In this document: one piece after another, positions 16,243 to 24,865 of the stretch | Layout: each line of letters opens with the position of its first letter | How positions within the stretch are numbered: position 1 is the first letter of the stretch | Origin: Aliishimia sp039978895 | GTDB lineage: Bacteria; Pseudomonadota; Alphaproteobacteria; Rhodobacterales; Rhodobacteraceae | Reading direction: 5' to 3' | DNA length: 64,000 bases | NCBI GenBank assembly: GCA_039978895.1 | Contig: JBDWAL010000017.1 | Span: forward strand, 62,001-126,000 | The notes under the pieces: model-generated | Databases searched by the model: none | Told to the model about the DNA's origin: nothing | Seen by the model: the letters and a program-made list of their open reading frames with translations, nothing else | Made by a program: the position numbers and the translations under genes

Positions 16243-17265
16243 ATGGGTTATAAAGTTGTCGTCGTCGGAGCCACCGGAAACGTGGGCCGCGAAATGCTGA
16301 ACATTCTGGAAGAACGCCAGTTCCCCGTGGACGAGATCGCCGTGCTTGCAAGCCGCCGGTCTTTGGGTACGGAGGTATCGTTTGGAGAAAAGACACTCAA
16401 GACCAAGGACCTTGATACGTTCGACTTCACGGGATGGGACATTGCGCTGTTTGCAATCGGCTCGGATGCGACCAAGACATATGCCCCCAAGGCCGCAGCA
16501 ACTGGCTGTGTTGTGATCGATAACTCCTCGCTTTATCGCTATGATCCGGATGTTCCGTTGATCGTACCAGAAGTGAACCCAGAGGCGATCACAGGGTATT
16601 CCAAGAAAAACATCATCGCGAACCCGAATTGTTCAACCGCTCAAATGGTTGTGGCTCTCAAGCCGCTGCATGATCGCGCGCGCATCAAGCGGGTTGTCGT
16701 GTCGACATACCAATCTGTGTCGGGCGCGGGCAAAGACGGGATGGACGAGCTTTGGGATCAGACCAAGGCGATCTACAACCCAACCGACGACAAGCCGCCG
16801 ACAACGTTCACCAAGCAGATTGCATTCAATGTGATTCCACATATCGACGTCTTCCTTGACAGCGGTGAGACCAAGGAAGAGTGGAAAATGGTCGCGGAGA
16901 CGAAGAAAATCGTCGACACCTCGATCAAAGTCACAGCGACATGTGTGCGTGTTCCGGTGTTCGTGGGCCACTCCGAAGCCATCAACATCGAGTTCGAAGA
17001 CTTTTTGGACGAAGACGAGGCCCGTGACATCCTCCGCGAAGCCCCCGGCGTTATGGTCATCGATAAGCGCGAAGACGGTGGCTATGTCACACCTGCCGAA
17101 TGTGTCGGCGACTTTGCCACGTTTATCAGCCGAATCCGTCAGGACAGCACAATCGATAACGGCCTGAACCTCTGGTGTGTATCAGACAACCTGCGCAAAG
17201 GTGCCGCCCTGAACGCGGTGCAAATCGCTGAAGTGCTCGGCCAACGTGTGTTGAAAAAGGGCTAA
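16243..17265 (+). CDS. asd: aspartate-semialdehyde dehydrogenase
   Basis: 340 residues, normal length. Asd reduces aspartyl phosphate to aspartate semialdehyde for lysine/diaminopimelate, threonine and methionine synthesis. It has the NADP-binding VVVGATGNVGREML at the N-terminus and the catalytic Cys130 in NPNCSTAQM. Other conserved segments are STYQSVSGAGKDGMDEL and CVRVPVFVGHSEAI. It starts at ATG 16243 with AAGGGAAAGGA upstream and is followed by a terminator. Confidence 0.97.
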   Translation: MGYKVVVVGATGNVGREMLNILEERQFPVDEIAVLASRRSLGTEVSFGEKTLKTKDLDTFDFTGWDIALFAIGSDATKTYAPKAAATGCVVIDNSSLYRYDPDVPLIVPEVNPEAITGYSKKNIIANPNCSTAQMVVALKPLHDRARIKRVVVSTYQSVSGAGKDGMDELWDQTKAIYNPTDDKPPTTFTKQIAFNVIPHIDVFLDSGETKEEWKMVAETKKIVDTSIKVTATCVRVPVFVGHSEAINIEFEDFLDEDEARDILREAPGVMVIDKREDGGYVTPAECVGDFATFISRIRQDSTIDNGLNLWCVSDNLRKGAALNAVQIAEVLGQRVLKKG

Positions 17266-17290
17266 AACCAGTCAAAACTTGATTGAATTT

Positions 17291-17320
17291 GGGCGTGGGG
17301 CAACCTGCGCCCTTTTTCTT
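17291..17320 (+). terminator. intrinsic terminator after asd
   Basis: GGGCG (17291-17295) pairs with CGCCC (17308-17312) around a GC-containing loop, and five T follow from 17313. It lies 25 bases after the asd stop and 50 bases before the next start. Confidence 0.7.
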
Positions 17321-17369
17321 TGCCCGCGGAAAGACCATCTTCACAAGATATTGAATAAAGGATCGACCA

Positions 17370-19010
17370 ATGATGCGAACTTTGATCTGTGCTTTGACGT
17401 GTTTTCCCTTGTCCGCATGGGCTGACATTATTGATGTCCCCAGCAAGGCCACGTCAGCAATTGTCTATTCCGCAGGGGCCACTGTGACGCATTCTGTTTC
17501 CGTCACGATGCCCGCCGGGGCGCATCAGTTGGTCTTTTCTGATTTGCCATCCAACGTCTATTTGGACGCGCTGCGGGTCAAAGCACCTGACCTCAAGATC
17601 GGTGCATTGCGTTATCGCACCGACTTGACGCCGCCCCAACCAGATCGCGACACGCCGGAAATCATCGCAGCCAAGGCCGAGATCGAACGCATCGAAGACA
17701 ACATTCAAAGCGTCGAAGACACGGCAGCGCGGCAAAAGCTTGCGGTCGCCGCATCTGAGGCGCGCATCGAGTTTCTGACAGCCCTCGGCGGCAGTGACAC
17801 CCTGCCCGCCGACACAACGGCGTTACGTGATCTTGGGCAAATGATCGGCGTGGAAACACTTGCTGCCCGCGAGGCGGCTTTTGATGCAGGCCTTGCAGTG
17901 CGCGGCACGCTCAAACAGTTGAAAGATCTGAAGAAAGCTTTGAAGGACGCCGAACAAGCGCTTGCTGCTCTTGTCCCCGAGACCCAAAATCGCCCACTGC
18001 TTGTGATGGATGTTATCGCAGGGTCTGCCGTGAGTGACACCACGGTTGATGTTTCTTTTTACTCTGATGTGGCAACATGGCGACCAACTTATGATCTGCG
18101 TTTGTCAGACACCGACACGCCCCAGTTGGTCATAGAACGTGGCGCTCAGGTCCTCCAAGAATCTGGCGAAAACTGGGAGGGCATATCGCTCACCCTGTCG
18201 ACCCGCGAACCCATCGACGAAACCGACCCGTGGCCACTTCGCCCTGATCTGCGCCGCATTTTGGATGAAAGCAAATATGCGGTTACCTCTCGTGCAGCCC
18301 CAGCGGCCCGCACGCAAAAGCTTGCGGATGGGTTAGTCATCGAAGCACCGGTTATCGTGGAAGAAGCGAGCTCCATGGCAATGAACTTTCAGGGCTTGTC
18401 GGTCTCCTACACCTATTCTGACGCAGTGGATGTCGCGTCAGGGGCGGACTTCGTGCGCCTGCCCTTTGACAGTCTGACGCTAGATGCGGAATTGATCGCA
18501 CGCGCCGTCCCCCTCAATCATGACACGGCGTTCTTGGTCGCCAAAGTGACCAACACGACCAACGAACCTTTGCTGACCAGCGATGCCGTGTTGCGGTTTT
18601 TCGACGGGGTGCTTGTCGGGGCTTCGGGTCTAGAGGCAATCGAGGTGGGCCAAGAGGCAGAGATCGGGTTCGGCCCGATTGAAGGAATACAGCTTACGCG
18701 CCGCGTTCTGAAACGTGATTCCGGGGATCGCGGGATCATCAGCCGCTCCAACGAACAAACCGAAGAGATCGAAATCACCGCCAAGAACTTGACCGACCGC
18801 ACATGGCAAGTCGAACTGCGCGACCGCGTGCCCTATTCAGAGCAAGAAGATTTGGAAATCACCTTCCGCACCTCACCCGAGCCGGACGTCACAGGTGTCG
18901 AGGATCGCCGCGGCATTCTGCAATGGAATTTGGAAATGACGCCGGGCAATGAGGCGACCATCTCAACCTCGCACCGCATCACATGGCCGGAAGGGCAAAC
19001 GTTGCGGTAA
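17370..19010 (+). CDS. DUF4139 domain-containing secreted protein
   Basis: 546 residues with a Sec signal peptide (MMRTLICALTCFPLSAWADI). The N-terminal part matches DUF4140 (AIVYSAGATVTHSVSV). A coiled-coil region (about residues 85-205) follows, and the C-terminal two-thirds is DUF4139, with the segment DVSFYSDVATWRPTYDLRL and the end MTPGNEATISTSHRITWPEG. Proteins of this build are annotated as mucoidy inhibitor A-like; the biochemical role is unknown. It starts at ATG 17370, seven bases after AAGGA. Confidence 0.85.
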   Translation: MMRTLICALTCFPLSAWADIIDVPSKATSAIVYSAGATVTHSVSVTMPAGAHQLVFSDLPSNVYLDALRVKAPDLKIGALRYRTDLTPPQPDRDTPEIIAAKAEIERIEDNIQSVEDTAARQKLAVAASEARIEFLTALGGSDTLPADTTALRDLGQMIGVETLAAREAAFDAGLAVRGTLKQLKDLKKALKDAEQALAALVPETQNRPLLVMDVIAGSAVSDTTVDVSFYSDVATWRPTYDLRLSDTDTPQLVIERGAQVLQESGENWEGISLTLSTREPIDETDPWPLRPDLRRILDESKYAVTSRAAPAARTQKLADGLVIEAPVIVEEASSMAMNFQGLSVSYTYSDAVDVASGADFVRLPFDSLTLDAELIARAVPLNHDTAFLVAKVTNTTNEPLLTSDAVLRFFDGVLVGASGLEAIEVGQEAEIGFGPIEGIQLTRRVLKRDSGDRGIISRSNEQTEEIEITAKNLTDRTWQVELRDRVPYSEQEDLEITFRTSPEPDVTGVEDRRGILQWNLEMTPGNEATISTSHRITWPEGQTLR

Positions 19011-19038
19011 GCCGCAAAATCAGCAGCCGGGTGCTTGA

Positions 19039-19350
19039 TCAAAAGCGCTCGGCACGCACCACTTCACAATCGCTGACAGAGATGACCCCAATATGGGTTT
19101 GAACCATCGGAAACACCTCTGTGAGCATCGTGTCGAGCTTATCAGGTGATACGATACAAATGATTTGCACCATTCCTGCACCACGCGTGACCTGCCCTTC
19201 GCGGCTCCAATCGCCAGACGTTCCAGATCCGCCAAGCACTGGCAAAATCGAGAACCCCGTAACACCAGCCCCTGTCATCGCCTCTGTCAGGCGACGCTGC
19301 ATGATCGCTTCGATGATCACAGCTACGCGTTTGGCTTTATGCATTTCCAT
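19039..19350 (-). CDS. sbtB: PII-like protein, probable SbtB
   Basis: 103 residues, about the length of PII-family proteins. It has the beta-alpha-beta core KRVAVIIEAIMQRRLTEAM, a G-rich T-loop region (GGSGTSGDWSREG) and a C-terminal VVSD-like strand. It differs from GlnB (no uridylylation-loop YxGxxY). Its start is 5 bases after the stop of the SbtA-like transporter, whose GGAGGATAA end supplies the ribosome-binding site. In cyanobacteria SbtB binds adenyl nucleotides, including cAMP, and inhibits SbtA. That role is inferred here from gene pairing. Confidence 0.85.
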   Translation of the reverse strand: MEMHKAKRVAVIIEAIMQRRLTEAMTGAGVTGFSILPVLGGSGTSGDWSREGQVTRGAGMVQIICIVSPDKLDTMLTEVFPMVQTHIGVISVSDCEVVRAERF

Positions 19351-19355
19351 GGCGC

Positions 19356-20333
19356 TTATCCTCCGGTCAGAGCTTGGGCGACCGCCAGATATAACGGCAA
19401 ACCCAGTGTGAGATTAAAAGGAAACGTGACCCCAAGCGACAGGGTCAAATAGATCGACGGGTTCGCTTCGGGCAACGCCACCCGCATGGCCGCCGGGACC
19501 GCGATATAACTTGCTGATGCCGACAAAACCATCATCAACATCACACCACCTGTGGACAAACCAAGCAGCATTCCTGCCCCCAATCCAAAGACAGACCCAA
19601 CGAGTGGCATCAGGACGCCAAAGGCCAGCACACCGGGACGCAAGACTTCGCCGCCTTGGCGCAATCCACGCCCGGCAACCAAGCCCATATCGAGCAAGAA
19701 CAAGCACAAAACACCTTGGAATGGCGAGACAATGAAACTCTCGATGCGGGCCAAACCGTCTGCTCCGGTGATCCCACCAATCAAGAACGCACCAACAAGC
19801 AACACAATGGACCCGTTGAACATGATTTCACGCATCAGTTCATTGTCCATTCTACGGCCATCCCCCCCCCGCGAAATCAACCAAAGCGCGGACAAGATCG
19901 CGGGCGCCTCCATCGCAGCAGCGACGGCGACCATGTACCCTTCTGCCGTCAGTCCCGCTTGTTCAAGAATCGACGTGGCAGCAACAAACGTCACAATTGA
20001 AATCGAGCCATAATGCGCTGCGACGGCCGCCGCGTCCAAGCGGCTAAGGTCCGTCATCACGTTCAGCAAGCCAAACGCGACCAGCGGCAGAAAGAAGGAC
20101 AACACAACGCCCGCCAGCAGCGAGAAGCCCAACGTCAGATCAACCCCATGATCGGCGACAGCCACACCGCCTTTGAAGCCAATCGCAAACAACAAGTAGA
20201 TCGACATCGTCTTGGCCGCAGCTTCGGGCACCGACAAGTCAGATCGGGCCAACGCGGCCCCAACGCCTAGAACAAAGGACAAGATAATGGGCGACAGCAA
20301 ATTGCTTGCCGCCAGATTTAATATTTGATCCAT
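19356..20333 (-). CDS. sbtA: SbtA-like sodium-dependent bicarbonate transporter
   Basis: 325 residues, about ten hydrophobic helices. The N-terminus NLLSPIILSFVLGVGAALAR and the repeat segments SIYLLFAIGFKGGVAV and TGGVMLMMVLSASASYIAVP match SbtA family permeases, which import bicarbonate with sodium. The start ATG 20333 lies 80 bases after the carbonic anhydrase stop, and sbtB follows within 5 bases. The three genes form an inorganic-carbon uptake and interconversion cassette on the minus strand, converging on the DUF4139 gene. Confidence 0.9.
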   Translation of the reverse strand: MDQILNLAASNLLSPIILSFVLGVGAALARSDLSVPEAAAKTMSIYLLFAIGFKGGVAVADHGVDLTLGFSLLAGVVLSFFLPLVAFGLLNVMTDLSRLDAAAVAAHYGSISIVTFVAATSILEQAGLTAEGYMVAVAAAMEAPAILSALWLISRGGDGRRMDNELMREIMFNGSIVLLVGAFLIGGITGADGLARIESFIVSPFQGVLCLFLLDMGLVAGRGLRQGGEVLRPGVLAFGVLMPLVGSVFGLGAGMLLGLSTGGVMLMMVLSASASYIAVPAAMRVALPEANPSIYLTLSLGVTFPFNLTLGLPLYLAVAQALTGG

Positions 20334-20413
20334 GAAATGGTCCCCGGGCCGAATGTTCTCGTCGTTCTGTGTCGCTCATTGATGACGTGGTGCCAACACG
20401 CTGCGTGACAAGG

Positions 20414-21064
20414 TCAAACCGGTTGGAAATCGCCCGTCGAAGGTTGATAAAATTCCAATTGACCTGCGCCGATGTCCAACCACAACCCGTGTAGCGATAG
20501 TTTTCCTTCGTCAAATCGAGATTGAATGAAGGGAAACGAAAACAGGTTTTCCACAGATGTTTGAACTGCCAACCGCTCTAGTTTGCTGGCCTGTTCTGCT
20601 GGATCTTCGATGTCCGCGACCAGCTCGTATTTCGGCTTTAGAATATCCATCCAGCGTCCAACAAAGCTATTTTTGTGCTCAAGTTCGGGTGCTTTCCCCT
20701 GACACATATCCAAACATCCCTGCACGCCGCCGCACTGGGAATGACCTAAAACGATCAAATGCGCGACATTTAGAACTGTGACGGCATATTCTACCGCTGC
20801 ACTGGTGCCGTGATGATCCCCATCCGGTTCATAGGGTGGCACAAGGTTCGCGATGTTGCGGTGGATAAAGAACTCACCCTGATCCGCACCAAAAATTGAC
20901 GTGACATGCACCCGGCTGTCGCAACACGAAATCACCATAGCACGTGGGCGTTGGCCTTCGTTTGCAAGCCGTTCGTACCAAGTTTTGTTATCGGCATACG
21001 TCGTCGCACGCCAACCTTGGTAACGCTGCTGCAGATAACCGGGTAGGGGTTTCAATCGGTGCAT
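20414..21064 (-). CDS. beta-class carbonic anhydrase
   Basis: 216 residues from ATG 21064, with GGAG 5 bases upstream; the frame is open further up but without a plausible start. Zinc ligands are Cys47 in CCDSR (Asp49-Arg51 dyad), His108 and Cys111 in GHSQCGG. It interconverts CO2 and bicarbonate. It lies upstream of the bicarbonate transporter and its PII-like regulator, so it probably supplies cytoplasmic CO2 or bicarbonate for carboxylases. The 153 bases between its start and the divergent Hpt gene should hold both promoters. Confidence 0.95.
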   Translation of the reverse strand: MHRLKPLPGYLQQRYQGWRATTYADNKTWYERLANEGQRPRAMVISCCDSRVHVTSIFGADQGEFFIHRNIANLVPPYEPDGDHHGTSAAVEYAVTVLNVAHLIVLGHSQCGGVQGCLDMCQGKAPELEHKNSFVGRWMDILKPKYELVADIEDPAEQASKLERLAVQTSVENLFSFPFIQSRFDEGKLSLHGLWLDIGAGQLEFYQPSTGDFQPV

Positions 21065-21217
21065 TTCGGCTCCACGTCTCAAAGGTCTTTCGAGGCGCAA
21101 TACCCCAAATTTGAACTCAATTCGAGCGAAAACGCAGATCGCGCGCAACCATTTGGGAAGGCTTCTGCTGAATAAGGGTCCTTGGTGAGAGTAAACTATA
21201 AACTGTGGTGAGAAACC

Positions 21218-21598
21218 GTGACCCATATTAACCAAATAATACAGGACGAGACCGCAAATCTCGATCATGATCAACTTGGCGCACTTTACGCCCAACTTGG
21301 GCCAGCAGGGGCAGAAGATGTCCTGCGCCGTGCCATGGAAGAACTGGCGCTACGTCTAAGTCATTCTGAACGGCTATATCAGCAAAATGAGCTGCCCGAG
21401 CTTCGCAAAAGTGCACATTCGTTGATCGCAATCGCCGACCAAATTGGCATGAGCAAGCTCGCGAAAGTTGCTGAGAACGTCAGTGAAGCTGTTGAACAAG
21501 GCGATATGGTCGCCGTCGCAGCAACCCTGTCGCGCCTTATGCGCGTCGGGGAAACATCTTTGACTGCGGTTTGGGACTTACAAGACATGACCGTCTAA
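21218..21598 (+). CDS. Hpt-domain phosphotransfer-like protein
   Basis: 126 residues, mostly helical. A four-helix-bundle pattern surrounds RKSAHSLIAIADQIGM, where the His fits the phosphorylatable His of histidine phosphotransfer domains (xHxLKGxA-like; the usual Lys-Gly is Leu-Ile here). It could shuttle phosphoryl groups in a multistep phosphorelay. The start is GTG 21218. No kinase or receiver is adjacent, so partners are unknown. The divergence from the HxxKG consensus leaves some doubt about phosphorylation. Confidence 0.65.
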   Translation: MTHINQIIQDETANLDHDQLGALYAQLGPAGAEDVLRRAMEELALRLSHSERLYQQNELPELRKSAHSLIAIADQIGMSKLAKVAENVSEAVEQGDMVAVAATLSRLMRVGETSLTAVWDLQDMTV

Positions 21599-21705
21599 AA
21601 GCGGTACCGCCCCTCTGAACACTTCGAAAATGGGACGACGACTTGCAGAGGGGTGGGAAAACTTTAGGCTGGTGGCGAACACGTTTCCCAAAAAGGCCTC
21701 CCCTC

Positions 21706-23091
21706 ATGTCATTGACGTTCGCCCCAGCGACAGACGCAGCAATTCCCCTTCATTTGATCACATCCCAGGAATGTTCTGACGTCAGGCCCGGTTGGCCCGA
21801 AACACAACAGCGATGGGCGGAACAATCCGACTTTGCCGCTGGATGCGGCCAAGTATTGGTTTTTCCAGATGACGACGGCAGTGTTTCACATGTCATCATC
21901 GGTTTGGGCGGGCCAGCTGACCAAAAACGTAATCGGTTCACGCTTGGGGGTGCCCGATCAAAATTGCCAAAGGGTGTTTATGCGCTTCAAAGTTCGCTTG
22001 CACAGGACGAAGTCGAAGCTGAATGCTTGGGATGGCTTTTGGCAGGCTACAGTTTTGGGCGATACCGCGAGACCCGCGGGCCAAACGCAGAGCTGATCGC
22101 ACCGCAGCATGTAGAGAGTTCTAAAATTGAGGCCATAGCTGCGGGCGAAGCGTTAACGCGTGACTTGATCAACACGCCAGCCTCCGACATGGGCCCGCCC
22201 GATCTCGCGACAGCAGCGCAAAATCTGGCCAAACAACATGGTGCGACCTGTGACATCGTCCACGGTGATGCGTTGCTCGAACAGAACTTTCCAATGATCC
22301 ATACGGTTGGTCGCGCCGCAGATCGTGCACCAAGATTGGTTGATATACGTTGGGGTGATGCCGGTCCTCGATTGACGTTGGTTGGCAAGGGCGTTTGTTT
22401 CGACACGGGCGGGCTAAATCTGAAACCTGGTAGTTCCATGGGGTTGATGAAGAAGGACATGGGCGGGGCAGCCACCGTTCTTGGCCTTGCACATATGATC
22501 ATGGCCCTCGGCTTACCGTTGCAACTTCGCGTTTTGATCCCAGCTGTCGAGAATTCTGTCGCAGGAAATGCATTTCGACCACAAGATATTCTAAATTCAC
22601 GCAAGGGGTTAACGGTTGAGATCAACAACACTGATGCCGAAGGTCGCCTTGTTTTGGCGGATGCGCTCGCGTTGGCAGACGAGGAAGAACCCGATCTGAT
22701 CATATCTATGGCCACCTTGACCGGGGCAGCCCGCGTCGCCGTTGGCCCTGATCTGGCCCCATTCTACACCGATGTTACCGCCCATGCTCACGCCTTAGAA
22801 AACGCAGCATCACAGGTACAAGATCCCGTTTGGCGCCTGCCGTTCCACACCCCGTATGAAACGATGATCGAACCCGGAATTGCCGATCTGGATAACGCGC
22901 CCAAGGGTGGGTTCGCAGGTTCGATCACAGCCGCGCTATTCTTGCGCCGCTTTGTCACAGATACCCCCGCATATATGCATTTCGACATTTACGGATGGCA
23001 ACCAACCCCTGCACCCGCCCGCCCAAAGGGGGGCGTTGGGCAAGGCGCGCGCGCACTTCTTGCGGCACTCCCAACGATGTTGAACTTGTGA
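21706..23091 (+). CDS. leucyl aminopeptidase family (M17)
   Basis: 461 residues from ATG 21706; the frame opens at 21643, but the start MSLTFAPATDAAIPL is typical. M17 peptidases use two metals to cleave N-terminal residues. The metal/active-site blocks are VGKGVCFDTGGLNLKPG, MKKDMGGAATV and the signature NNTDAEGRLVLADAL. Near the C-terminus FAGSITAALFLRRFV is also conserved. It is shorter at the N-terminus than E. coli PepA, like the PepA/PepB-like proteins of roseobacters. Its stop overlaps the GTG of the NlpC/P60 gene, so the two are co-translated. Confidence 0.93.
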   Translation: MSLTFAPATDAAIPLHLITSQECSDVRPGWPETQQRWAEQSDFAAGCGQVLVFPDDDGSVSHVIIGLGGPADQKRNRFTLGGARSKLPKGVYALQSSLAQDEVEAECLGWLLAGYSFGRYRETRGPNAELIAPQHVESSKIEAIAAGEALTRDLINTPASDMGPPDLATAAQNLAKQHGATCDIVHGDALLEQNFPMIHTVGRAADRAPRLVDIRWGDAGPRLTLVGKGVCFDTGGLNLKPGSSMGLMKKDMGGAATVLGLAHMIMALGLPLQLRVLIPAVENSVAGNAFRPQDILNSRKGLTVEINNTDAEGRLVLADALALADEEEPDLIISMATLTGAARVAVGPDLAPFYTDVTAHAHALENAASQVQDPVWRLPFHTPYETMIEPGIADLDNAPKGGFAGSITAALFLRRFVTDTPAYMHFDIYGWQPTPAPARPKGGVGQGARALLAALPTMLNL

Positions 23092-23915
23092 CCACAGATC
23101 GTCGGTCCCTGTTCGCAAATTCAGCGATTGCCCATAACGACCTGCGTGGAGTGATTGAAGCCGAACGGTTCGGCGACGGGACGTTGGCGCGTATTTCGGC
23201 ACCTGTGGCCGATTTGCGTATCAATCCAGACAAACCTATGTTGGATCGTCAGGTCTTGTACGGACATCCTGTGCGCCTTTTAGACCCCAAAACGGGGTTT
23301 TGCCGTGATGAAACCAGCGGTTATGTCGGCTATATCGATCCAAACAACCTAGCACCCTGGGTCGAACCCACGCACCGCGTGATAGCGCGCAGCACGTTGC
23401 TTTTTGATCAACCCGATTTCAAACGTCCTGATCCAATTATCCTACCATGTGGCGCTCTTTTACCAATCACAGAGACATCGGGAAAATACGCCACAACGTC
23501 CGACGCGCTTTTTGCACTGGCTGCACATTTATTGCCAATGGATGACGTGCAACCCGATCTTGCCGCGACAGCCGCAAATTTGGTCGGCACGCCATACCTT
23601 TGGGGTGGAAACTCTGCGACCGGCATCGATTGTTCAGGTCTTGTACAACTTGCAATGCAAACTGCGGGTATGTTTTGTCCCGGTGACAGCGATCAACAAC
23701 GTGATCAATTGGGCACGACACTTCCGCCTGATACGACTGCAAAGCGCAACGATTTGATGTTTTGGAAAGGTCATGTGGCCTTGGTTTATGACAGCGATAC
23801 GCTGCTTCACGCGAACGCATATCATATGGCGGTGGCCTTTGAGCCGATCCAAGAAGCCTGCGCACGAATTGAAGCGCAAGGCGATGGAGGGTTGCTCGCA
23901 CATAAACGACTTTGA
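23088..23915 (+). CDS. NlpC/P60 family peptidoglycan hydrolase
   Basis: 275 residues from GTG 23088, overlapping the aminopeptidase stop (GTGA). The N-terminal half has SH3-like features. The C-terminal NlpC/P60 domain has the catalytic Cys182 in GIDCSGLVQ and His229 in KGHVALV, with a polar third residue likely at the His of LHANAYHM. Such enzymes cut gamma-D-Glu-diaminopimelate links in wall peptides. No signal peptide is visible, so it may act on recycled cytoplasmic muropeptides, which would fit the coupled aminopeptidase. Confidence 0.9.
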   Translation: MTTDRRSLFANSAIAHNDLRGVIEAERFGDGTLARISAPVADLRINPDKPMLDRQVLYGHPVRLLDPKTGFCRDETSGYVGYIDPNNLAPWVEPTHRVIARSTLLFDQPDFKRPDPIILPCGALLPITETSGKYATTSDALFALAAHLLPMDDVQPDLAATAANLVGTPYLWGGNSATGIDCSGLVQLAMQTAGMFCPGDSDQQRDQLGTTLPPDTTAKRNDLMFWKGHVALVYDSDTLLHANAYHMAVAFEPIQEACARIEAQGDGGLLAHKRL

Positions 23916-23958
23916 GCGGGGCCGCCCTCGTCTGCGGCGCGCAACACATTTTTTCCAA

Positions 23959-24306
23959 TTAGTCCACAGACCGGATAAGCTTGCGTTCCAAAACACGCAG
24001 CACCGTCTTTAGATCGTGGCCACGCCGTAGAATTTGCCCGTTCATTCCAATAACAACGTACATGCCTTGTTTGCCACGCAGTTTCGGGTGTTTCTCAATC
24101 CGATACATCGGCGTCTCAGCGGTGCGCCGGAACACAGAAAACACGGCAAACTCTTTCAATGAAGAAATACCATAATCGCGCCACTCGCCTGCAGCCACGA
24201 AACGTCCGTAGAGCGACAAGATTACAGACAATTCGGTACGATGGAAGTTAACCGTAGGGTTCGGGATTTCTCTCAGATTGCTTGGCGTCGGAGTTTGCAT
24301 ATTCAT
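23959..24306 (-). CDS. DUF2794 domain protein
   Basis: 115 residues. The core FHRTELSVILSLYGRFVAAG followed by EWRDYGISSL and VFRRTAETPMYRIEK is typical of DUF2794, a small alphaproteobacterial family of unknown function. ATG 24306 or ATG 24300 could start it; neither has a good ribosome-binding site. It converges on the NlpC gene (44-base gap) and is divergent from the thioesterase gene. Confidence 0.85.
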   Translation of the reverse strand: MNMQTPTPSNLREIPNPTVNFHRTELSVILSLYGRFVAAGEWRDYGISSLKEFAVFSVFRRTAETPMYRIEKHPKLRGKQGMYVVIGMNGQILRRGHDLKTVLRVLERKLIRSVD

Positions 24307-24406
24307 ATCATCAGACTTGCGCCAAAATGGTTGCGTGGCAAGGTCAAAGGACAGGATTGCTAGGGGAACTAATTTATGTTACGTATTTTTCTACAAGCCG
24401 GAAAAA

Positions 24407-24865
24407 ATGAAACATAATATGTCTAACTTATCGCCTCAAGAACGCGCGAACAAATGCGCACAGATCATGTTTGCCAACGACACCGCATCACAAGGCCTTG
24501 GCATGCAACTTGACGAAATTGCGCCGGGGCGCGCCGTCCTATCAATGCAAATTCGCAGCGATATGCTGAACGGGCATCGTATTGCACATGGCGGTTTCAT
24601 ATTCACGCTCGCAGACAGCGCCTTTGCTTTTGCTTGCAACAGCTACAATCGCATCACCGTCGCGCAGCAAAATCAAATTACCTATGTTGCGCCGGGAAAA
24701 GACGGTGAAACACTGATTGCGACCGCAACCGAAACCACCTCGACTGGACGATCTGGCACCTATGATGTCGTCGTTACAGGTGAGAGCGGGCGCACTATCG
24801 CTTTGATGCGGGGGCTATCACGCACCGTTAAAGGCACACATTTTGACGAGGAGGACACGCAATGA
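24407..24865 (+). CDS. paaI: PaaI-like hotdog thioesterase
   Basis: 152 residues from ATG 24407 (GGA six bases ahead). The hotdog-fold core GHRIAHGGFIFTLADSAFAF, with the active-site area HGG, fits phenylacetyl-CoA pathway thioesterase PaaI, which hydrolyses dead-end acyl-CoA intermediates. Its stop overlaps the paaK start by 4 bases, supporting the name. No ring-oxidising paaABCDE or paaG/Z genes are in the window, so the pair stands apart from, or at the edge of, the rest of the pathway. Confidence 0.9.
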   Translation: MKHNMSNLSPQERANKCAQIMFANDTASQGLGMQLDEIAPGRAVLSMQIRSDMLNGHRIAHGGFIFTLADSAFAFACNSYNRITVAQQNQITYVAPGKDGETLIATATETTSTGRSGTYDVVVTGESGRTIALMRGLSRTVKGTHFDEEDTQ

